A stretch of DNA of 64,000 nucleotides from JAVBKX01 sp031553835 (GCA_031553835.1 JAVBKX010000007.1:1-64000); one strand, 5' to 3'. Counted from the first letter of the stretch, positions 25,921-35,284 are shown. The notes: generated from the sequence alone by a model not told the origin. A program made the numbers and translations.

Positions 25921-27300
25921 TTACCATCTGTAATTAAATCCGAAACTCAGTATTTCATTCATTTGAAGGTAACCTAAAGCCGGATCTTTAGGGATTCCTT
26001 CCGTATCGTCAAACCGGGCATATACATAAATCCGGGTAGAAAAATATCGATTCAATGCCATATTCAATTCATTTTCCGATTCAATTTCCATTCGTTCATA
26101 ATTAGTAAAATATTTGAAGCGGGATCGCAACCAAACATTTTTATTAAAATTAAACACCAACGTGCTATTGACCAGCGAACCAAAATCGGTTTTATGTTCA
26201 TCTCCTGCAGGAATGCCGTAACGAGTAGGATCTACCCGCCGATCTCCGACATAGGTAATCCGCAGCGATAAAGGAGAAATATCCGCATCGACAGTAAGCC
26301 TTTTGTATTTATTTGCTTTATATCCTTTATTCAAACGATACTTCATCCCCAAAATACCCATATTGACAAATAACGGTGCATTGAAAGCGGAAACGACCAC
26401 ATTGGTATTTTCAGCATAATTATTGAACAACTGGGTTTTCAATTCTAAGTTTGTAGAATAAAACCACCGTTCATTAAATGCCCTGATACCAAAATCGCTA
26501 TACGTACGCAACAAGTCGGTTCCTATTTTGGTTTTTCGAATCGTATCAACCGGATTGGTGTAGAGACTCAGATTCCATTCGATAAAATTGTTGAACTGAA
26601 CCCTGTTTTTCTTGTAATTAATCGTTACATTCTGATTGCTCAGTATATTCAGGTTACCAAGACCGCCTTTGTACCAGTTTTTGGAAATATAATTTTGAGA
26701 GAATTGAATAAAACTACCTCCGTTGATAAACCAGAATTTCCATCCCGGATCAAATTTTTCGGGACCTGTGATTCCGCCGAAATTCGGATTATTATCCACT
26801 GCAAATAATTCCTGGAAAATATTGGTTTTCAAAGGTTCCGGCTCTAATTTTTCCGGTTGGTTCCAATAAAAATATTGCAGCCAGTCGGGATAATGATCTA
26901 CAAAATAATAATATGCATTCCGATCCAATTGTTCCTCAAGCTCTGCTATCGCATCTGTTTTGGGTGTTGGGAAAGAAGGAGGCGCATATTTGTAAACATT
27001 AAACAGTGAATCCCTTAATGTAGCACGAAACAATTTCCCCTTAGGCAGGATTTTCCCATCAAAATAGAAAGGCAAAAAGGCATCATCCCGTTCAAGCGGC
27101 CTCCGCCACGGAGCAAAATGCAACTCTTCCGTTAGCACGGTATCGATTGTCAACGAGTCATTAAAATTAAATGAAGAAAATTCAGGCATTAACCCGTCAA
27201 CAACGCGATCTTGCGCCTGACACAAAACAGGAGAAGCCCCGCCTGCCAAAAACGTCAAACACACAATAAGACAAGATTTTCCCAAAGTAAAGTTATTCAT
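25921..27300 (-). CDS. DUF3078 outer-membrane-like protein
   Basis: This 459-residue protein begins with a signal peptide (cleavage near VLCQAQ). The body is rich in alternating aromatic/polar strands (GGSFIQFSQNYISKNWYKGG, VQFNNFIEWNLSLY, VWLRSRFKYFTNYERM) and ends with SFGFNYRW, consistent with an outer membrane beta barrel. It resembles the Bacteroidetes DUF3078 family, of unknown function. It shares a symmetric divergent promoter region with the aminotransferase gene and probably leads a short transcript into uvrA. Confidence 0.82.
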   Translation of the reverse strand: MNNFTLGKSCLIVCLTFLAGGASPVLCQAQDRVVDGLMPEFSSFNFNDSLTIDTVLTEELHFAPWRRPLERDDAFLPFYFDGKILPKGKLFRATLRDSLFNVYKYAPPSFPTPKTDAIAELEEQLDRNAYYYFVDHYPDWLQYFYWNQPEKLEPEPLKTNIFQELFAVDNNPNFGGITGPEKFDPGWKFWFINGGSFIQFSQNYISKNWYKGGLGNLNILSNQNVTINYKKNRVQFNNFIEWNLSLYTNPVDTIRKTKIGTDLLRTYSDFGIRAFNERWFYSTNLELKTQLFNNYAENTNVVVSAFNAPLFVNMGILGMKYRLNKGYKANKYKRLTVDADISPLSLRITYVGDRRVDPTRYGIPAGDEHKTDFGSLVNSTLVFNFNKNVWLRSRFKYFTNYERMEIESENELNMALNRYFSTRIYVYARFDDTEGIPKDPALGYLQMNEILSFGFNYRW

Positions 27301-27353
27301 AATTCACATTATCAGGTTGGAGACGCGAAATTACAGAATCTGATCCTATTATT

Positions 27354-27374
27354 CAAAAATAACATGTATTTTTG
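27354..27374. promoter_or_regulatory. Face-to-face divergent -7 elements forming a 21-bp palindrome
   Basis: CAAAAATA (27354-27361, minus-strand TATTTTTG) and TATTTTTG (27367-27374) are separated by ACATG. They would serve the DUF3078 gene leftward and the aminotransferase gene rightward. The two sites overlap so closely that polymerase could not occupy both at once. Confidence 0.5.
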
Positions 27375-27404
27375 CATCCAAAAGCAATAAAATTAAATTT
27401 TATT

Positions 27405-28604
27405 ATGCCTAAAATATCAAATCGCGGCGTTGAAATGCCCTCTTCCCCAATCCGGAAGTTAGTTCCACTCTCCGATTCCGCTAAAATCAGAGGACTAAAA
27501 GTGTATCATTTAAATATCGGCCAACCCGATATATTAACTCCGGAAGTGGCGTTGGATGCATTGAAAAATATAGACCGGAAAATATTGGAATATAGTCCAA
27601 GCGAAGGAAACAAAAGTTTTCGTGAAAAATTGGTAAATTATTATAGCCGGTACAATATTAATGTGGCGGCAGACGAGATTATTATCACCTCAGGCGGTTC
27701 AGAAGCCGTGTTATTTGCATTTTTGGCGTGCCTGAATCCCGGCGACGAAATCATTATTCCCGAACCATCGTATGCCAATTACATGGCGTTTGCCATTTCC
27801 ACGGGAGCAGTTGTCCGCACCGTTTCTTCGTCCATCGAAGACGGTTTCTCACTTCCGCCGATCGACAAGATCGAAGCATTGATTAATGAACGTACCAAAG
27901 GAATCCTGATTTGTAATCCCAACAATCCGACAGGCTACTTATACACGCGGGAAGAAATGAACCAAATCCGTCATTTGGTGCAGAAACACGATTTATATTT
28001 GTTTTCCGACGAAGTTTACCGGGAATTCATTTACACCAGTTCGCCATATATTTCTGCTTTCCATTTAGTTGGGATTGAAGAAAACGTAGTTTTAATAGAT
28101 TCTGTTTCAAAACGGTACAGCGAATGCGGCATCCGCATAGGCGCTCTCATCACCAAAAATAAAAAATTGCGTCAGGCAGTGATGAAATTGTGTCAGGCAC
28201 GGTTAAGCCCTCCCCTTTTAGGACAAATTGTAGCCGAAGCCTCGCTCGATGCTCCGGCAGAGTACTTAAGGGATGTTTATGACGAATATGTGGAGCGGCG
28301 GAATTTTTTAGTCGGACGGCTCAATCAGATTCCCGGCGTTTATTCTCCGATTCCCATGGGCGCTTTTTACACGATTGCCCGCCTGCCGGTAGATGATGCC
28401 GACGCTTTCTGCGAATGGTGTTTGTCTGATTTTGAATACGAAGGACAAACTATTTTCATGGCTCCCGCTTCCGGATTTTATTCCACGCCCGGCTTAGGGA
28501 AAAATGAAGTGCGGATTGCGTATGTGCTCAACAAAAATGAGCTGCAAAAAGCGCTGAACATATTGGAAAAAGCGTTGGAAAGATACAATCAATTACGAAT
28601 GTAG
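27405..28604 (+). CDS. PLP-dependent aminotransferase (class I fold)
   Basis: This cytoplasmic fold-type I enzyme (about 400 residues from the ATG at 27405) transfers amino groups using pyridoxal phosphate. Visible are YSPSEGNKSFREKL, the cofactor-binding ITSGGSEAV, NPNNPTGYLY, the FSDEVYREF aspartate and the Schiff-base lysine in DSVSKRYSECGIRIG. The closest general type is an aspartate/aromatic aminotransferase-like protein; the substrate is not determined. An upstream TTG at 27372 lies inside the promoter and is rejected as start. The permease gene follows 8 bases after its stop, so the two may be cotranscribed. Confidence 0.92.
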   Translation: MPKISNRGVEMPSSPIRKLVPLSDSAKIRGLKVYHLNIGQPDILTPEVALDALKNIDRKILEYSPSEGNKSFREKLVNYYSRYNINVAADEIIITSGGSEAVLFAFLACLNPGDEIIIPEPSYANYMAFAISTGAVVRTVSSSIEDGFSLPPIDKIEALINERTKGILICNPNNPTGYLYTREEMNQIRHLVQKHDLYLFSDEVYREFIYTSSPYISAFHLVGIEENVVLIDSVSKRYSECGIRIGALITKNKKLRQAVMKLCQARLSPPLLGQIVAEASLDAPAEYLRDVYDEYVERRNFLVGRLNQIPGVYSPIPMGAFYTIARLPVDDADAFCEWCLSDFEYEGQTIFMAPASGFYSTPGLGKNEVRIAYVLNKNELQKALNILEKALERYNQLRM

Positions 28605-28612
28605 CACGGCTC

Positions 28613-29854
28613 ATGGTTGAATTATTCGTTGCCCGACGTATATTCAGGAGTCGCAAGGAAGGCAAACAGGTATCTCCTCCTGCCGTCCGCGTGGCTGTAG
28701 CCAGCATTGCGATTGGATTGGCGGTAATGTTATTGGCCATTGCAATCATTGTCGGCTTCAAACAAGAAGTTAGAAACAAAGTAATTGGTTTCGGATCGCA
28801 CATTCAAGTTACAGCCTTTGACAACAACGCTTCTTACGAAACCCAGCCCATTGCCGTTTCCGACAGCCTCATCGATTTAATCCAATCGGTTCCCGGAGTC
28901 AGACACGTTGAAGCCTTTTCTACCAAACCAGGTATCATCAAAACAAAAAATGATTTTTTAGGAGTAGTACTCAAAGGCGTAGATGAGCATTACGACTGGA
29001 ATTTTTTCAAACAAAACATCGTAGAAGGCTCCATCATCGACATACAGCCGGATGAAACGACAACCGACGTCATCATCTCCAAATATATTGCAGATAAACT
29101 CCATCTCAAATTAGATTCCAGCATTATTGCTTATTTTGTACAGCAAGACGTCAGGGTACGTAAATTCAGGATCAAAGGCATTTATCAAACGAATTACGCA
29201 GAATACGATAAAATCTTCCTCATTGCCGACATCAAACAGGTCAGGCGGCTCAATGCCTGGGAAAAAGACCAGGTAAGCGGATTAGAAATTCTGGTTAATG
29301 ATTACAACCAGGTAGATCAAATCAGCGACGAAATCTATTTTGCCGTCAGCACACATCAAGACCGGTTTGGCAATCGTTTCTATACACGTTCCGTCAAACA
29401 ACTGAATCCCATGATTTTTTCATGGCTAAGCGTATTAGACATGAATGTGGTGGTGATTATTCTGCTGATGTTGGCTGTCAGCGGCTTCACCATGATTTCC
29501 GGATTGTTGATTATTATTTTGGAACGGGCCAATATGATCGGCATACTGAAAGCGTTGGGAGAAAACAACCGGAGCATCCGGAAAATCTTTTTATACATTT
29601 CATTTTTCCTGATCAGCAAAGGATTATTATGGGGTAATCTCATCGGACTGAGCATTTATTTTTTACAAAAACATACCGGAATCTTCAAATTAGATCCCAA
29701 TGTGTATTATACTTCCATTGTTCCGGTCGAATTGTCCGTCACCCATTTTTTATTGCTGAATATTGGCACATTAATCGTTGCAATGCTCATGCTCATTGGT
29801 CCTTCTTATATGATTGCCCGTATCAGTCCGGCAAAAACTATCCGGTTTGAATGA
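28613..29854 (+). CDS. FtsX-like ABC transporter permease (LolC/LolE type)
   Basis: This 413-residue inner membrane protein has the four-segment FtsX/MacB arrangement: a first helix near residues 25-48 (VASIAIGLAVMLLAIAIIVGF), a large periplasmic domain to about 265, then three helices in the C-terminal third (VVVIILLMLAVSGFTMISGL, the SFFLISKG region, and HFLLLNIGTLIVAMLMLI). The end PAKTIRFE is typical. By family it would work with a LolD-like ATPase in lipoprotein release or envelope transport; no ATPase gene is adjacent, as is common in Bacteroidetes. The start at 28613 follows the aminotransferase closely. Confidence 0.9.
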   Translation: MVELFVARRIFRSRKEGKQVSPPAVRVAVASIAIGLAVMLLAIAIIVGFKQEVRNKVIGFGSHIQVTAFDNNASYETQPIAVSDSLIDLIQSVPGVRHVEAFSTKPGIIKTKNDFLGVVLKGVDEHYDWNFFKQNIVEGSIIDIQPDETTTDVIISKYIADKLHLKLDSSIIAYFVQQDVRVRKFRIKGIYQTNYAEYDKIFLIADIKQVRRLNAWEKDQVSGLEILVNDYNQVDQISDEIYFAVSTHQDRFGNRFYTRSVKQLNPMIFSWLSVLDMNVVVIILLMLAVSGFTMISGLLIIILERANMIGILKALGENNRSIRKIFLYISFFLISKGLLWGNLIGLSIYFLQKHTGIFKLDPNVYYTSIVPVELSVTHFLLLNIGTLIVAMLMLIGPSYMIARISPAKTIRFE

Positions 29855-29914
29855 TTGCAGCAGTGCTTGTAAGGAAAGGGGAGTTAGAAGGAATTAGAGG
29901 AATAATTACGATAT

Positions 29915-30376
29915 ATGAAAACTGAAAAAATAGAAGGGTTGAGCCATTTGGGCCAGCAAACCGAATACAAGCAGGATTATGCACCCGAAGTACTGGAAGC
30001 TTTTACCAACAAACATCCTGAAAATGATTACTGGGTAAAGTTCAATTGCCCTGAATTTACCAGTTTATGCCCGATAACCGGACAGCCGGATTTTGCAACC
30101 ATTGAAATCAATTATCTTCCCGATCAAAAAATGGTTGAAAGTAAAAGCCTGAAACTATATTTGTTCAGCTTTCGCAACCACGGCGCTTTCCACGAAGACT
30201 GCGTCAATATTATCATGAAAGATTTGATTCGATTAATGGATCCCAAATACATGGAAGTAACCGGTATTTTTACCCCTCGGGGAGGAATCAGCATTTATCC
30301 TTATTGTAACTATGGAAAGCCGGGAACAAAATACGAAGCTTTCGCTCTAAAACGATTGGAGTTGAAAAATCTCTAA
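29915..30376 (+). CDS. queF: NADPH-dependent 7-cyano-7-deazaguanine reductase
   Basis: QueF reduces preQ0 to preQ1 in queuosine biosynthesis. The 153-residue length is that of the short (YkvM-type) family. The catalytic Cys52 lies in [11 protein letters not shown] with Asp59 nearby, the NADPH motif [12 protein letters not shown] follows at 75-86, and FHE is at 92-94. No other queuosine genes and no preQ1 riboswitch are near. The gene is the last core gene before the restriction-modification cassette and is convergent with it. Confidence 0.96.
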   Translation: MKTEKIEGLSHLGQQTEYKQDYAPEVLEAFTNKHPENDYWVKFNCPEFTSLCPITGQPDFATIEINYLPDQKMVESKSLKLYLFSFRNHGAFHEDCVNIIMKDLIRLMDPKYMEVTGIFTPRGGISIYPYCNYGKPGTKYEAFALKRLELKNL

Positions 30377-30492
30377 CACGTAAAAATGATTGGGAACATT
30401 TCCCTGGAAGCAACATGAATAGGCGATTTCAGTTATACAAATTGAAACTGTTTTGATTATATTTCCATTTGAATTTCAATAATTGGAAGATA

Positions 30493-31665
30493 TTATTCCT
30501 GAATTCCCTGAATATAATTTACAAATGCTCCCAATGTCAGAATCCTGTCTCTGAATTCCGGTGGAAAACTGGAAATATAAGGTTTGGGAACAACCAGACA
30601 AACATTATAATTATACATTTCTTCCAGCTGATTTTTGGAAATTCCCTGTTGAAGAGTAAAAAGATGTTTGGTTTTGACCCTGTCCGCTTCATTAAGAATT
30701 TGTCGCCATCGGTCTTTGCAGGTAGTTTTAGATGCCAGTACCACTAATTTCTTTTCGTCGAATTGTGGGTTATGGTAAGCATTTATTCCCGGAAATAAAA
30801 AATCAGGCTTTTTGTTTCCTTCGGTAATCACCTGAGTTTCGTATCCAAGTTGAAAAGTAGAAAAAACTTCCGAAAGATGATGTTCCAGTGATTTTCCGGC
30901 CCGACTTTTCCTGCGGTTAAGAATTGTATTGGCCGTTTCAACCAATTCTTCAACAGAATTGAATGGAGATTTTATTCGTGTTGAATACCGATTGTTTTCA
31001 ATAGCCTTAAATAATTGAAATTCAGCATCAATCCATCCTAATATTTCTTTATCCGGATTTCCTTTGATATCATTAGGTTTTATTCCATAAGCATTGTTGT
31101 AACACAATCGTGCTCTTGCTGCCAAATCCGTAGTTGGAGGAAAATCCACCATCAACGATTCAATAAAAGCGTAAAAACATTGTAATAATTTATCTTCGGC
31201 TGTTTGTTGGAATTGCCTGAGTATAATACCGTTTGTTTCCGTGGATGAAATATTCAGAGCAGCGAAGAAGTCATCAATATCATCATCCGATTGCAGAACA
31301 AAGGCTTCATAGTAATTATCTGATTTCTTAGTAATGACAAGCAGATCTCCAATATTTTCATCCTGCAGGAATGGAAAACCTTTTCCAAAACGTGTTAATC
31401 TATATTCATTTCGTGTACCTGCACCATAATATATGAACCGACTGTCAGTTTCAAAATCATCCTGCCATTTAATGGTAATGAACTTATCTTTATTTTCTCC
31501 CTTTTCTCCAGCTTCATTAAAAAACAGAGGCCAGGCATTCTTATGAATATGAAATCCAGCCTGATGTCCTCCTGTGGCACCGGTATCGTTGGCAGTAATG
31601 TATTTTGAAAAAGCAATCTCGGATTCCTGAACAGAGCGAATAGCTTTACTTAGTATCTCGTGCAT
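30493..31665 (-). CDS. EcoRII-family type II restriction endonuclease
   Basis: This 390-residue enzyme cleaves unmethylated DNA, by homology at CCWGG. The N-terminal effector domain shows the EcoRII pattern [17 protein letters not shown] (about 26-42). The C-terminal catalytic domain has the PD-(D/E)XK-type core: [12 protein letters not shown] with Asp288, then [15 protein letters not shown] with Lys313. The conserved acidic Glu261 in [10 protein letters not shown] precedes it. The two-domain EcoRII plan and a Dcm-like partner support the site prediction, which is inferred. The start overlaps the end of the methylase by 20 bases, so expression is probably coupled. Confidence 0.93.
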   Translation of the reverse strand: MHEILSKAIRSVQESEIAFSKYITANDTGATGGHQAGFHIHKNAWPLFFNEAGEKGENKDKFITIKWQDDFETDSRFIYYGAGTRNEYRLTRFGKGFPFLQDENIGDLLVITKKSDNYYEAFVLQSDDDIDDFFAALNISSTETNGIILRQFQQTAEDKLLQCFYAFIESLMVDFPPTTDLAARARLCYNNAYGIKPNDIKGNPDKEILGWIDAEFQLFKAIENNRYSTRIKSPFNSVEELVETANTILNRRKSRAGKSLEHHLSEVFSTFQLGYETQVITEGNKKPDFLFPGINAYHNPQFDEKKLVVLASKTTCKDRWRQILNEADRVKTKHLFTLQQGISKNQLEEMYNYNVCLVVPKPYISSFPPEFRDRILTLGAFVNYIQGIQE

Positions 31666-32848
31666 TTCTTAATAACTCTTTTACAAGATTTTTTCCTACG
31701 GCTTCCATAAGAGGGGTAACCACGGAATTACCAAATTGGCGATAAGCCTGATTATCGGAAACGGGAATAATGAATGTATCAGGATAACCCTGCAATCTGG
31801 CACATTCTCTGGGAGTTAATCTTCTGGGATTAATACCTTCCTGAGGAATAAGAATTTCCGAACCATCTTTGTAATATCTTGCAGAAATTGTTCTTGAAAT
31901 TCCTTCCACATCAGTAAGGCCAAAACCAAAACCATTCCCTTTTTCCTTGTGTTTTATCGCGTAATTTTGTAAATAATTCCAGAGTTTATCACTCAGGGTA
32001 TATTTTGAATTCACATTTTTTTCTAGAATATTTTTTATGGCTTTATCCGCAGTCGGCATTTCAGGGAACGTAAACTGTTCTTTCCCGTCAAATACTCTCA
32101 GATCAAATCCAACCATTACAATTCTTTCCCTGTGTTGAGGCACAAAATGTTTACCGTCTAATATCTTAAAATGGAAGGAATATCCCAGTTCTTTCAAAGC
32201 TCCTTTTATAACCTTGAATGTATTTCCTTTGTCATGAGACGCCAGATTTTTTACATTTTCCAGAAGAAATGTTTTCGGACGTTTTGCCTCAAGTATACGA
32301 ACGATGTCGAAAAACAAAGTCCCCTGTGTTTCATCCTTAAATCCGTGTTCCCGTCCAAGTGCATTTTTCTTGCTTACTCCGGCAATGGAAAATGGCTGAC
32401 AGGGAAAACCGGCAATTAATATGTCGTGATCCGGAATGTTATTTTCATTGATTTTTGTAATATCCCCAAACGGAACTTCTCCAAAATTAGCTTCGTAGGT
32501 TTTCTTTGCAAAAGTATTCCATTCACTTGAGAAAACGCAATGTCCCCCCAGATTCTGAAAAGCCAGACGAAATCCGCCTATTCCGGCGAACAAGTCAATG
32601 AATTTGAATTTGGGTTTTGACGGAGGAGGGAAAGGTACATCAAACTTTAACGGAATGTAAAGTTGCTGCGGCTTTCGCCGGACAGATAAAACTTTTTCCT
32701 GTAAATAATCCATAGCATAAGGTTTGTAATAATGTGAAACACCATTTTTGTGGTTTTGCCAAAAATGGGTAAGAAAAGCATAGCCATCATTCAGATGATT
32801 GTCAACATTGATATTTAAATTTTCTTTTACTTCACTATACGTTGTCAT
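31646..32848 (-). CDS. dcm: Dcm-like DNA (cytosine-5) methyltransferase
   Basis: This 400-residue enzyme methylates cytosine C5 and protects the host from the adjacent nuclease. Motif I is [15 protein letters not shown] (84-98), motif [13 protein letters not shown] carries the catalytic Cys150, motif VI is ENVKNL, motif VIII is QHRERI, and motifs IX-X include [15 protein letters not shown] and FGNSVV. It matches E. coli Dcm closely in the [14 protein letters not shown] and [12 protein letters not shown] regions and has a similar N-terminal extension of about 80 residues, which supports CCWGG specificity. It overlaps the Vsr gene by 14 bases and the nuclease gene by 20. Confidence 0.95.
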   Translation of the reverse strand: MTTYSEVKENLNINVDNHLNDGYAFLTHFWQNHKNGVSHYYKPYAMDYLQEKVLSVRRKPQQLYIPLKFDVPFPPPSKPKFKFIDLFAGIGGFRLAFQNLGGHCVFSSEWNTFAKKTYEANFGEVPFGDITKINENNIPDHDILIAGFPCQPFSIAGVSKKNALGREHGFKDETQGTLFFDIVRILEAKRPKTFLLENVKNLASHDKGNTFKVIKGALKELGYSFHFKILDGKHFVPQHRERIVMVGFDLRVFDGKEQFTFPEMPTADKAIKNILEKNVNSKYTLSDKLWNYLQNYAIKHKEKGNGFGFGLTDVEGISRTISARYYKDGSEILIPQEGINPRRLTPRECARLQGYPDTFIIPVSDNQAYRQFGNSVVTPLMEAVGKNLVKELLRNARDTK

Positions 32849-33260
32849 GTTCTGATTGAAGCTCCCGCTCTATTTTTAATATACAATTTTCTAATTTTTT
32901 TCTTATTTCTCCACTCCAAAAACGCAGAACCCGCCATCCGTCACTTACTAATTTTTCATTGACGATTTGGTCCCGTTTTATATTGCCTTCTATTTTAGGC
33001 CACCAAAAATTCCGGTTGGACTTAATCCGATATTTTTCTGATTCCCAGTCTTTACCGTGGAAATATTCGCTATCAACAAAGATTGCAACTTTATATTTCT
33101 TAAACGTCAAATCAGGTTTCCCATAAACGGTCTTATCGTTTTTTCGGTATCTGTACCCTTTTGACCATAAAGCCCTTGCCAAAAGAATTTCGTCTTTTGT
33201 TCCCTGGCTTTTTATAGCCTGCATGTTTTTCCTTCTTTGTTCTTTAGTCAAAACATCCAT
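32835..33260 (-). CDS. vsr: Vsr-like very short patch mismatch endonuclease
   Basis: Vsr nicks beside T:G mismatches that arise when 5-methylcytosine deaminates, which limits mutation at Dcm sites. The 141-residue protein has the family start [17 protein letters not shown], the [21 protein letters not shown] core, and the [20 protein letters not shown] plus GWRVLRFW ending. It lacks the HGCFWHxHxC segment seen in the E. coli zinc-binding enzyme and has [10 protein letters not shown] instead, a variant that appears in other bacteria. Catalytic activity is likely but not certain. It is the first gene of the cassette, and its ATG lies only about five bases from the -7 element. Confidence 0.9.
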   Translation of the reverse strand: MDVLTKEQRRKNMQAIKSQGTKDEILLARALWSKGYRYRKNDKTVYGKPDLTFKKYKVAIFVDSEYFHGKDWESEKYRIKSNRNFWWPKIEGNIKRDQIVNEKLVSDGWRVLRFWSGEIRKKLENCILKIERELQSEHDNV

Positions 33261-33264
33261 GATG

Positions 33265-33272
33265 CAAAGTTA
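33265..33272 (-). promoter_or_regulatory. Promoter -7 element of the restriction-modification cassette
   Basis: The minus strand reads TAACTTTG (TAnnTTTG) immediately before the vsr start codon (33258-33260). Transcription would begin at or next to the ATG, so the mRNA may be leaderless. No good -33 box is present. Confidence 0.4.
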
Positions 33273-33575
33273 GCAAAATAAGTCTGAGAACACTTGATAA
33301 CGTTTCTGAAATTTGTGTTCAGATAAATTCCTCATGCTGCTTTAGGTTTCCCTTTCAATAAATTTTTATTCGATTAATATTCTGGTTGATTGAATTTGCT
33401 TATTTATCAGCACTTCTATTCAACCTCCTCCTTCACTTTGTAATAACTATCTCCAATTGCCTGTTTTTGTAATCAAGGACAATAATATATAAGAATATCA
33501 GAAATATTATCTGGAGTTTTTAGACCAATTCATTTGGGATGAAATGTAATATACTAAGGGAACACTCTTAACAGA
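33273..33575. other. AT-rich intergenic stretch right of the restriction cassette
   Basis: No open frame with protein-like features, tRNA or clear promoter is visible. The stretch is AT-rich and could be decayed sequence at the edge of the acquired cassette. It ends at the hairpin at 33576-33620. Confidence 0.4.
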
Positions 33576-33625
33576 AGAGGCTGTCTCAAAAGACCGTTTG
33601 GAATTTTGAAGACAGCTTCTTTTTT
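33576..33625. terminator. Strong hairpin next to the frameshifted secreted gene
   Basis: The arms AGAGGCTGTCTCAAAA (33576-33591) and TTTTGAAGACAGCTTCT (33604-33620) pair with one bulge, and on the plus strand a T-run follows. On the minus strand it lies directly after the stop of the gene ending at 33624, where the T-run is weak. It may act in both directions. Confidence 0.55.
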
Positions 33626-33990
33626 AGAAAGAAAAACCAGAAATTCTAACAAAGAGTAAAAAATTCAGTTTCTCCGGCTTTAATTTTAAATAGTCTTTGA
33701 GTTTAATATCATCTACAATTGCTCTGTAATAAGTATTATAGCAATTATTGTTTTCAAATCCACACCCCACAGACAACCTGGTTACATGTTTTTCATTGAT
33801 AAAATCGTAAAATAAACTTGGCTGAATATTATAACCTGGATTAAAACGAGTAAATACAGCTTTTGTTATATTTTTCTCTGATGGAATGAAACAGTTAGAG
33901 TCAAATGTTTTCTTATCTACAGAAATGGCATTAAATGGTATAGGTTCAAACTGAAAATGCAAAAATAAAAGTTACAATAATTTTATGCAT
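33624..33990 (-). pseudogene. Secreted protein gene with an apparent frameshift in its signal peptide
   Basis: An ATG at 33990 opens a typical signal-peptide start, MHKIIVTFIFAFSV, then stops at once. A second frame, entered by a one-base shift at the run of five A on the plus strand (33961-33965), continues for about 110 residues: QFEPIPFNAISVDKKTF and onward, ending LLFVRISGFSF, a possible outer membrane barrel terminus. The two parts fit as one exported protein of about 120 residues broken by one indel. It could be a real pseudogene, phase variation at a homopolymer, or a sequencing error. The product is not recognised. Confidence 0.5.
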
Positions 33991-34028
33991 AGTGTACTCT
34001 TGTCGTTTATCCCATTTCAGTCAACAGG

Positions 34029-34355
34029 TTACTCTTCTTTCTCTTTTACAAACACAGTATATAACTGCAAAATAGCAGAGATTGTAAGACAAACAAACCA
34101 TTCATTTTTTCCTTTAAACATAAAATAGGAAGAAACCGGCAATAATAATCCGGCGGCAATTTTCATAAAATGCAATCGTTTCAATCGAAGATTGTTACCC
34201 TCATAAGGTGTTGTAAGATACACAATAGCAATACCGGCGCCGGCCACCGCATAAATATACGGGATAAACGGCCAATGAGTCAGGTATAAAGCGGCAGAAA
34301 GTAATAATAATATGGCAGAAATATAAAACAGGTAATTTTTGAAGGCAGGGCTCAT
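34029..34355 (-). CDS. Small membrane protein of unknown function
   Basis: This 108-residue protein has about four hydrophobic segments (LFYISAILLLLSAALYL, YIYAVAGAGIAIVYL, KIAAGLLLPVSSYFMF, FVCLTISAILQLYTVF) and a charged end VKEKEE. I do not recognise the family. It starts 2 bases after the stop of the FtsB/DivIC-like gene, so it is probably cotranscribed. Such small membrane genes often follow ftsB-like genes in Bacteroidales (from memory), but a role in division is only a guess. Confidence 0.75.
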   Translation of the reverse strand: MSPAFKNYLFYISAILLLLSAALYLTHWPFIPYIYAVAGAGIAIVYLTTPYEGNNLRLKRLHFMKIAAGLLLPVSSYFMFKGKNEWFVCLTISAILQLYTVFVKEKEE

Positions 34356-34357
34356 AC

Positions 34358-34657
34358 TTAAGGTTTGATTATAAAAAGTTCTTCACCCGGACGAGTCATA
34401 AAAAATTGTTCGCGGGCAAAACGTTCTAAGCTTTCATTATCGCTATGCAACGCTTTTAGTTTTTCGGCATTCTCTTCTTTTTGTTTTTGGACTTTTTCGA
34501 TTTCCCGTTCCAATTCATTTATCTTTTTATTATAAGCATAATGTTTAAGAATGGTGCTATCGCCTCCAAAAAACAACAAAAACACAAAGACCCCCACTAC
34601 CAACGCATATTTGTTGATATGGCTTAAAAATGATTTGACCGAATAAAAGAACGACAT
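34358..34657 (-). CDS. FtsB/DivIC-like septum formation protein
   Basis: This 99-residue bitopic protein has one membrane helix (about residues 16-36, YALVVGVFVFLLFFGG) followed by a coiled coil (about 43-78, NELEREIEKVQKQKEENAEK) and a short end REQFFMTRPGEELFIIKP that fits the family. FtsB/DivIC forms a periplasmic complex with FtsL and FtsQ/DivIB at the division septum. The call rests on architecture and length, as sequence is weakly conserved. A hairpin at 34683-34720 separates it from the DUF3332 gene upstream. Confidence 0.85.
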   Translation of the reverse strand: MSFFYSVKSFLSHINKYALVVGVFVFLLFFGGDSTILKHYAYNKKINELEREIEKVQKQKEENAEKLKALHSDNESLERFAREQFFMTRPGEELFIIKP

Positions 34658-34682
34658 GAAAATATAAATTGAATTAGAAATA

Positions 34683-34720
34683 AAAATTACGAATTACGTT
34701 TTACCGTAATCCGTAATTTT
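34683..34720. terminator. Intergenic hairpin after the DUF3332 gene
   Basis: The arms AAAATTACGAATTACG (34683-34698) and CGTAATCCGTAATTTT (34705-34720) pair in 15 of 16 positions with a 6-base loop. On the minus strand it follows the DUF3332 stop and ends in T-rich sequence, so it is a likely terminator. The ACGAATTAC word recurs near 40919-40945. Confidence 0.6.
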
Positions 34721-34735
34721 AATTCGTAACAAAAA

Positions 34736-35284
34736 TTAGTTTGCAGCAAAATAAATATGGGTGGCAGCTTGTTTGAATGCCAATACCCCAGCCTGATCCA
34801 ATGTAACAGGCATTGATTTACCATCCGGTAAAAACATAACTACTTCTTTTTCTCCTGTAAATTGAAACAATGGAATCGTTTCTCCGTTTGTTTCCAAACT
34901 CCATGTTTTATTTTCCTGATTGTAACGGAAATCCACTACCTCATCGGTTCCTTCTTTTTCAACGCGGTATCCGTCTTTTTCGGCAGTAATAGTAAAAGTG
35001 CCATTATCATCCGATACTTTTTTTACTGTACCTTCTGCCACAGGATTATTTCCTGTCCAGAATTCAATGGAGTTCAACACTACCACATCGGCCAACCAGG
35101 CGATTTCATAAACAGGGACAATGCAAAATGCAATAAATACCAATTCATTGATAAATTTGTCACCAACTGTATTATTCCAGCTCAACAGTTTATTAAACAA
35201 GCTGAAAGATCCAATACAAGAAGAAAATAGAATAGTGCCGCTTAATAAAGCAGACATTGCCATTACACTAAATCTTTTTTTCAT
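34736..35284 (-). CDS. DUF3332 family lipoprotein-like protein
   Basis: This 182-residue protein starts with MKKRFSVMAMSALLSGTILF followed by SSC, a likely lipobox with Cys23. A hydrophobic helix follows (ELVFIAFCIVPVYEIAWLAD) and then a beta-rich C-terminal half with the repeated KDGYRVEKEGTDEV-type strands. The pattern fits the DUF3332 family, of unknown function, found in Bacteroidetes and others. It is monocistronic, with a hairpin downstream. Confidence 0.8.
   Translation of the reverse strand: MKKRFSVMAMSALLSGTILFSSCIGSFSLFNKLLSWNNTVGDKFINELVFIAFCIVPVYEIAWLADVVVLNSIEFWTGNNPVAEGTVKKVSDDNGTFTITAEKDGYRVEKEGTDEVVDFRYNQENKTWSLETNGETIPLFQFTGEKEVVMFLPDGKSMPVTLDQAGVLAFKQAATHIYFAAN

Noticed and set aside
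27372..27404. Upstream TTG start for the aminotransferase
   Set aside because: The TTG is part of the TATTTTTG promoter element; the ATG at 27405 fits the family start.
33576..33620. Insertion-sequence terminal inverted repeat
   Set aside because: The GGCTGTCTCAAAAG word resembles ends of some IS elements, but its complementary copy is 13 bases away, so it forms a hairpin, and no transposase frame is nearby.
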